Shown one piece after another: positions 63,201 to 64,000 of a stretch of 64,000 bases of DNA (its first letter is position 1; each line of letters starts with the position of its first letter). The notes under the pieces are model-generated. The model saw only the letters and a list, made by a program, of their open reading frames with translations. It was not told where the DNA came from and did no database searches. A program made the position numbers and the translations under genes. Location: positions 62,001-126,000 of the forward strand of contig CAVQNQ010000005.1 in the NCBI GenBank assembly GCA_963714205.1, given 5' to 3'. The DNA is from CAVQNQ01 sp963714205. GTDB lineage: Bacteria; Acidobacteriota; Terriglobia; Bryobacterales; Bryobacteraceae.

Positions 63201-63892
63201 CGACCAGCGGCACCGCCGGGGCCCCCGCTGTCAACGACATCTTGAACCGCAATCTCAACAAGTACATTACGGCGGACTCCCAGCCGTTGGTCCTCGCGAT
63301 GGGATACACGTACAGGGTGCCCTCCATCGGGGTATCGAACCGCCTGGTGAAGTACGCGCTCCGCGACTGGACCTATAGTGGCATGTTGCGGTACGCCAGC
63401 GGCCTCCCGATCGAGTCGCCCCTGGCGACCAACAACCTGCAAACGATTCTGTTTAACGGGAGCAGCTCGGGGAGCACCTTCGCCGACCGGGTGCCCGGCG
63501 TTTCCCCGTTCACGGCGAACCTCAACTGCCATTGCGTGGACCCGAACAAGCAATTCGTGCTGAATCCGGCCGCATGGACGGAACCGGGCCCTGGGCAGTT
63601 CGGCACCGCCGCCGCTTACTATAACGACTACCGTTACCAACGCCGTCCCATCGAGCAGATGAGCTTCGGCCGGACTTTCCAGCTTCGCGAAGGCATGACC
63701 TTGCAGTTCCGCGTCGAGGCCTACAATGTTTTCAACCGCACGGAGATGAATAACCCGACCTCGACCAACGCCTTGGCCACGCAAACGGTTAACGGCGCAG
63801 GCGTTCCCACGGCCGGCTTCGGCTGGATCAACACCGGATCGGTGTTTTCCAGTCCCCGGCAAGGCCAGCTTCTCGCGCGATTCCAGTTCTAG
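60248..63892 (+). CDS. Oar/SusC-like TonB-dependent receptor with carboxypeptidase-regulatory-like domain
   Basis: This 1214-aa outer-membrane protein has a signal (LFLVALILVVSGLLFGQ), a carboxypeptidase-regulatory-like domain at about 35-130 (ITGTVSDPAGAVVPGAKVTA; TATGNYTLPSLPVGLYDLSV), a plug domain (VNADMVNDLPLSF; VESLQQVSLQSSNFAAEFGQ; VSGGLVNLTSRSGTDQFHGS) and a long beta-barrel (RKLTLDYGVRWDYQS; LRFRVEAYNVFNRTEM-type stretch LQFRVEAYNVFNRTEMNNP), ending QLLARFQF with C-terminal Phe. Such proteins import large substrates with TonB energy and are abundant in Acidobacteriota. No TonB box is obvious. Frame is intact. AGGGGG precedes ATG 60248. Confidence 0.88.
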   Translation: MHVKKHSCLWATLFLVALILVVSGLLFGQSDRGNITGTVSDPAGAVVPGAKVTAKSPENGSVFETVTTATGNYTLPSLPVGLYDLSVEAAGFTKYIQTGIHIAVIQTARIDVVLQIGSTTQEMTVTADATLLKTESAEQSATVNADMVNDLPLSFTNNPRSPIGFAGITPGATNITGSNLQMHVNGAPDNTFRTLVDGQDITSTIDASHLSETQPSVESLQQVSLQSSNFAAEFGQVSGGLVNLTSRSGTDQFHGSGYEYFVNRVLNAGQPYTNNGSGGLVNPVVRNNDWGATIGGPVIIPKIYNGKNKTFFFFNFEQYKTFTSISGTPLETVPTAGYRAGNFAGALTGRTLGTDPTGAAIMEDVIYDPASNFAASNGSIVRSPFPGNIIPTSRIDPVAAKIQALIPTATGSSNVNNFAPSDQTDRGKTMPSVKVDEFISPKSKLSFYWGDWIQNMNKNVGDGLPFPISNARQYTDRNQTIRLTLDQTVSPTFLVHVGLGDMHYEHHDSTPQSVLTYNSAALGLGGNTTGFPQITGLSSGQGGFLFTNSSGGTTSTIGPTNAGFYHNDKPTAVASATWVHGNHTYKAGAEWRKDIWTDVEQVGTTGILNVLGSETGLPYLQTTTLSGGNVGFPYASFLLGAIDNATVRNEQDPQLRKHAVGLYLQDTWKVTRKLTLDYGVRWDYQSGLTEIHNRWSMFGPTVANPSAGGLLGGMIYEGSGPGGCDCSFSKTYPLAIGPRIGVAYQLDSKTVLRGGWGFIYGTTETAGYITNTAINGVGWNTLSFSTGNYGTPAVQLQNGLQFTQAQLYAAPYSAGLFPSPGQINSPPYYIDAAGAGRPPRINQWNVSLQRQLTNNLVLEAAFVGNRGAWLRSDSMEALNNGTLARIAAAGLNVSNSSDYKLLTSPWNSAAVQAAGFKAPYTGYPTGLTLAQMLRPFPQFGSIPTDFASLGNSWYDALQTKLTKRTSHGLTVTTAFTWSQEMELGATSGTAGAPAVNDILNRNLNKYITADSQPLVLAMGYTYRVPSIGVSNRLVKYALRDWTYSGMLRYASGLPIESPLATNNLQTILFNGSSSGSTFADRVPGVSPFTANLNCHCVDPNKQFVLNPAAWTEPGPGQFGTAAAYYNDYRYQRRPIEQMSFGRTFQLREGMTLQFRVEAYNVFNRTEMNNPTSTNALATQTVNGAGVPTAGFGWINTGSVFSSPRQGQLLARFQF

Positions 63893-63973
63893 GCACGCGA
63901 CGCCCGCCGTCCGCGGAGGCGGCGGTGCTGCGCCCGCCAGCGCTGCGCCGGCAGCCGGGGGCGGGCGGGGAGG

Positions 63974-63990
63974 CCGCGGAGACTCCGCGG
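63974..63990. terminator. Strong hairpin near window end
   Basis: CCGCGGA-GAC-TCCGCGG is a perfect 7-bp inverted repeat with a 3-base loop, 82 bases downstream of the receptor stop, inside a very GC-rich stretch. No U-tract follows, so terminator function is a guess. Confidence 0.3.
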
Positions 63991-64000
63991 GCCCCGCGCC

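Noticed and set aside
60785..63862. 1025-residue minus-strand open frame antisense to the TonB receptor
   Set aside because: It mirrors the receptor, with Arg/Gly/Val-rich repeats typical of antisense shadows.
1..64000. CRISPR arrays, insertion sequences, tRNA and rRNA genes
   Set aside because: I saw no spaced direct repeats, transposase motifs, cloverleaf sequences or rRNA signatures by eye; a tRNAscan and IS search would be decisive.

Overview
The window is a GC-rich bacterial chromosome segment. Its gene content fits a soil Acidobacteriota, most likely of the Solibacter/Bryobacter type: an Oar-like TonB-dependent receptor with an N-terminal carboxypeptidase-regulatory-like domain, tandem DUF4038 (apiosidase-like) secreted proteins, a Tat-exported DUF362 protein, a secreted C45-type Ntn hydrolase and an Acidobacteria-style Cys-rich orphan. 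This assignment is an inference from families; no rRNA or tRNA gene was seen.

Layout. 0-7.3 kb (+): end of an Mla/MCE-type transporter (MlaD-like piece plus auxiliary lipoprotein), a Mg2+ P-type ATPase (mgtA), a CBS-domain protein and a large winged-helix/AAA/TPR regulator; all but the CBS gene carry frameshifts. 7.3-10.7 kb (-): a zinc/manganese-type ABC permease and ATPase downstream of a frameshifted BBP2-type porin. 11-13.3 kb (-): bacterial NHEJ ligase D split into three translationally coupled genes (phosphoesterase, ligase, polymerase). 13.3-16.7 kb: MbfA-like ferritin/VIT1 protein, a frameshifted lactate/malate dehydrogenase, FlgM and an orphan.

16.7-30 kb is a signalling block: an MCP without a periplasmic sensor, a 1463-aa eight-PAS GGDEF-EAL protein, a tight chemotaxis operon cheA-cheR-cheD-cheY-cheX-cheB (no separate cheW), a receiver/HPt protein and an HDOD protein. 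30-38.7 kb holds an RMD1-like membrane protein and the phosphate module phoR - porin - pstS - pstC - pstA - pstB - phoU. The porin inside the locus suggests outer-membrane, periplasmic and inner-membrane steps of phosphate uptake are coordinated. 39-47.9 kb is mixed: a large secreted C45-type hydrolase, lone fliM, a Cys-rich orphan, dGTPase, a TPR membrane protein, a sugar-phosphate isomerase-like protein, an aminotransferase and an MscL with a C-terminal zinc ribbon.

48-64 kb looks like a plant or microbial polysaccharide locus: a secreted orphan, a GH51 arabinofuranosidase-like enzyme, a Tat DUF362 protein, a broken secreted protein, three DUF4038 paralogues and an Oar/SusC-like TonB-dependent receptor.

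Frame interruptions are concentrated in the first 15.5 kb, plus sites near 43.05 and 53.4-53.85 kb, while the 16-42 kb region has none that I could see. Where the missing frame can be restored by eye the lesion is one base, so these may be assembly/sequencing indels rather than true pseudogenes.
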